Below, in pieces: positions 13,431-13,704 of a stretch of DNA of 13,704 nt (the first letter of the stretch is position 1; each line of letters begins with the position of its first letter). The notes beneath the pieces are model-generated. The model saw only the letters and a list, made by a program, of their open reading frames with translations, did not search any database and was not told where the DNA came from. The DNA comes from Hydrogenophaga sp. (GTDB taxonomy: Bacteria; Pseudomonadota; Gammaproteobacteria; Burkholderiales; Burkholderiaceae_C): assembly GCA_021154985.1 (NCBI GenBank), contig JAJNQE010000029.1, positions 1 to 13,704 on the forward strand, given 5' to 3'. A program made the translations under genes and the position numbers.

Positions 13431-13704
13431 ATGACCCCACAAGACTACGTTCAGCAAAAAGCCGCTGCCTCGGGCAGCAGCTTCTACTACGCCTTCCTGT
13501 TCCTGCCCGCCGAACGGCGCGCCGCCATCACCGCCTTTTATGCGTTCTGCCGCGAAGTCGACGACGTGGTCGACGAGGTGAGCGACCCGGCCGTGGCCCA
13601 GACCAAGCTGGCCTGGTGGCGGCGCGAGGTGGCGCAGTCGTATGCCGGCGAGCCCACCCACCCGGTGATGCGCGCGCTGATGCCGCTGGCCAGGACCTAC
13701 GCGA
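13431..13704 (+). CDS. hpnD: HpnD-like presqualene diphosphate synthase (partial, cut by right edge)
   Basis: The first 91 residues of a trans-isoprenyl diphosphate (squalene/phytoene synthase) family protein, running off the window. Visible features are GSSFYYAFLFLP (15-26), the first catalytic aspartate motif D44-D-V-V-D48 in FYAFCREVDDVVDE, and KLAWWRREV (59-67). The close fit of this N-terminus to betaproteobacterial HpnD points to presqualene diphosphate synthase, which condenses two farnesyl diphosphates for hopanoid/squalene synthesis, rather than to the carotenoid enzyme CrtB. CrtB remains possible because only about a third of the protein is visible and PGCs usually carry crtB. The ATG at 13431 has no clear Shine-Dalgarno sequence. 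It probably marks the boundary between the PGC and housekeeping genes. Confidence 0.75.
   Translation, partial: MTPQDYVQQKAAASGSSFYYAFLFLPAERRAAITAFYAFCREVDDVVDEVSDPAVAQTKLAWWRREVAQSYAGEPTHPVMRALMPLARTYA

Noticed and set aside
13230..13661. Minus-strand open frame opposite the HpnD-like gene
   Set aside because: Shadow of the plus-strand gene, whose DDVVD motif and N-terminus are clearly those of a real protein.
1..13704. Mobile elements, CRISPR arrays, tRNA or rRNA genes, defence systems
   Set aside because: None seen: no transposase or integrase frames, no regularly spaced repeats, no tRNA cloverleaf; the window is compact PGC with gene overlaps.

Overview
This window is part of a photosynthesis gene cluster (PGC) from a GC-rich, aerobic or facultative anoxygenic phototroph. 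It is most likely a betaproteobacterium of the Burkholderiales (Comamonadaceae or a Rubrivivax/Rhodoferax-like lineage). The pointers are the bch gene set and order, a ppaA-ppsR regulator pair, a HiPIP-type electron carrier beside the cluster, an HpnD-like gene at the edge, and a GC-rich hairpin array of a kind I associate with Comamonadaceae intergenic DNA. The family-level placement is inference; the phototrophic character is seen directly.

Layout. (1) Minus strand, 1-6161: bchF-bchN-bchB-bchH, a compact operon read leftward. bchH runs off the left edge with 933 codons visible. Together they cover Mg insertion into protoporphyrin IX (BchH), the dark-operative protochlorophyllide reductase catalytic component (BchN+BchB) and 3-vinyl hydration (BchF). 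(2) 6162-6448: a divergent control region with back-to-back sigma70-type promoters and overlapping PpsR/CrtJ-like palindromes. (3) Plus strand, 6449-8914: ppaA (aerR) and ppsR (crtJ), the antirepressor/repressor pair that tunes photopigment genes to oxygen and light. (4) 8915-9157: a hairpin array, a strong intrinsic terminator, then a new promoter with a perfect PpsR palindrome. (5) Plus strand, 9158-12925: bchG, a PucC-family transporter (bch2/ORF428 type), bchP and a 100-residue membrane protein of unknown function, linked by 4-base start/stop overlaps. This unit makes the esterified, reduced bacteriochlorophyll tail and probably delivers pigment. (6) Minus strand, 12909-13226: a Tat-exported HiPIP, a likely electron donor to the reaction centre. 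(7) Plus strand from 13431, cut by the right edge: an HpnD-like presqualene diphosphate synthase, probably marking the end of the PGC.

How it works together (inference from known PpsR systems): PpsR, encoded in the window, would bind the palindromes that contain the -35 boxes of the bchF, ppaA and bchG promoters. It would thus repress both bch operons and its own operon when oxygen is high; PpaA would relieve this. No tRNA, rRNA, CRISPR array, insertion sequence or phage gene was seen, and every large gene is intact apart from the two cut by the window edges. I found no wholly new multi-gene system. The least explained items are the small membrane protein after bchP, the nested dyad at 6215-6250, the predicted leaderless bchG start and the hairpin array at 8930-9046.
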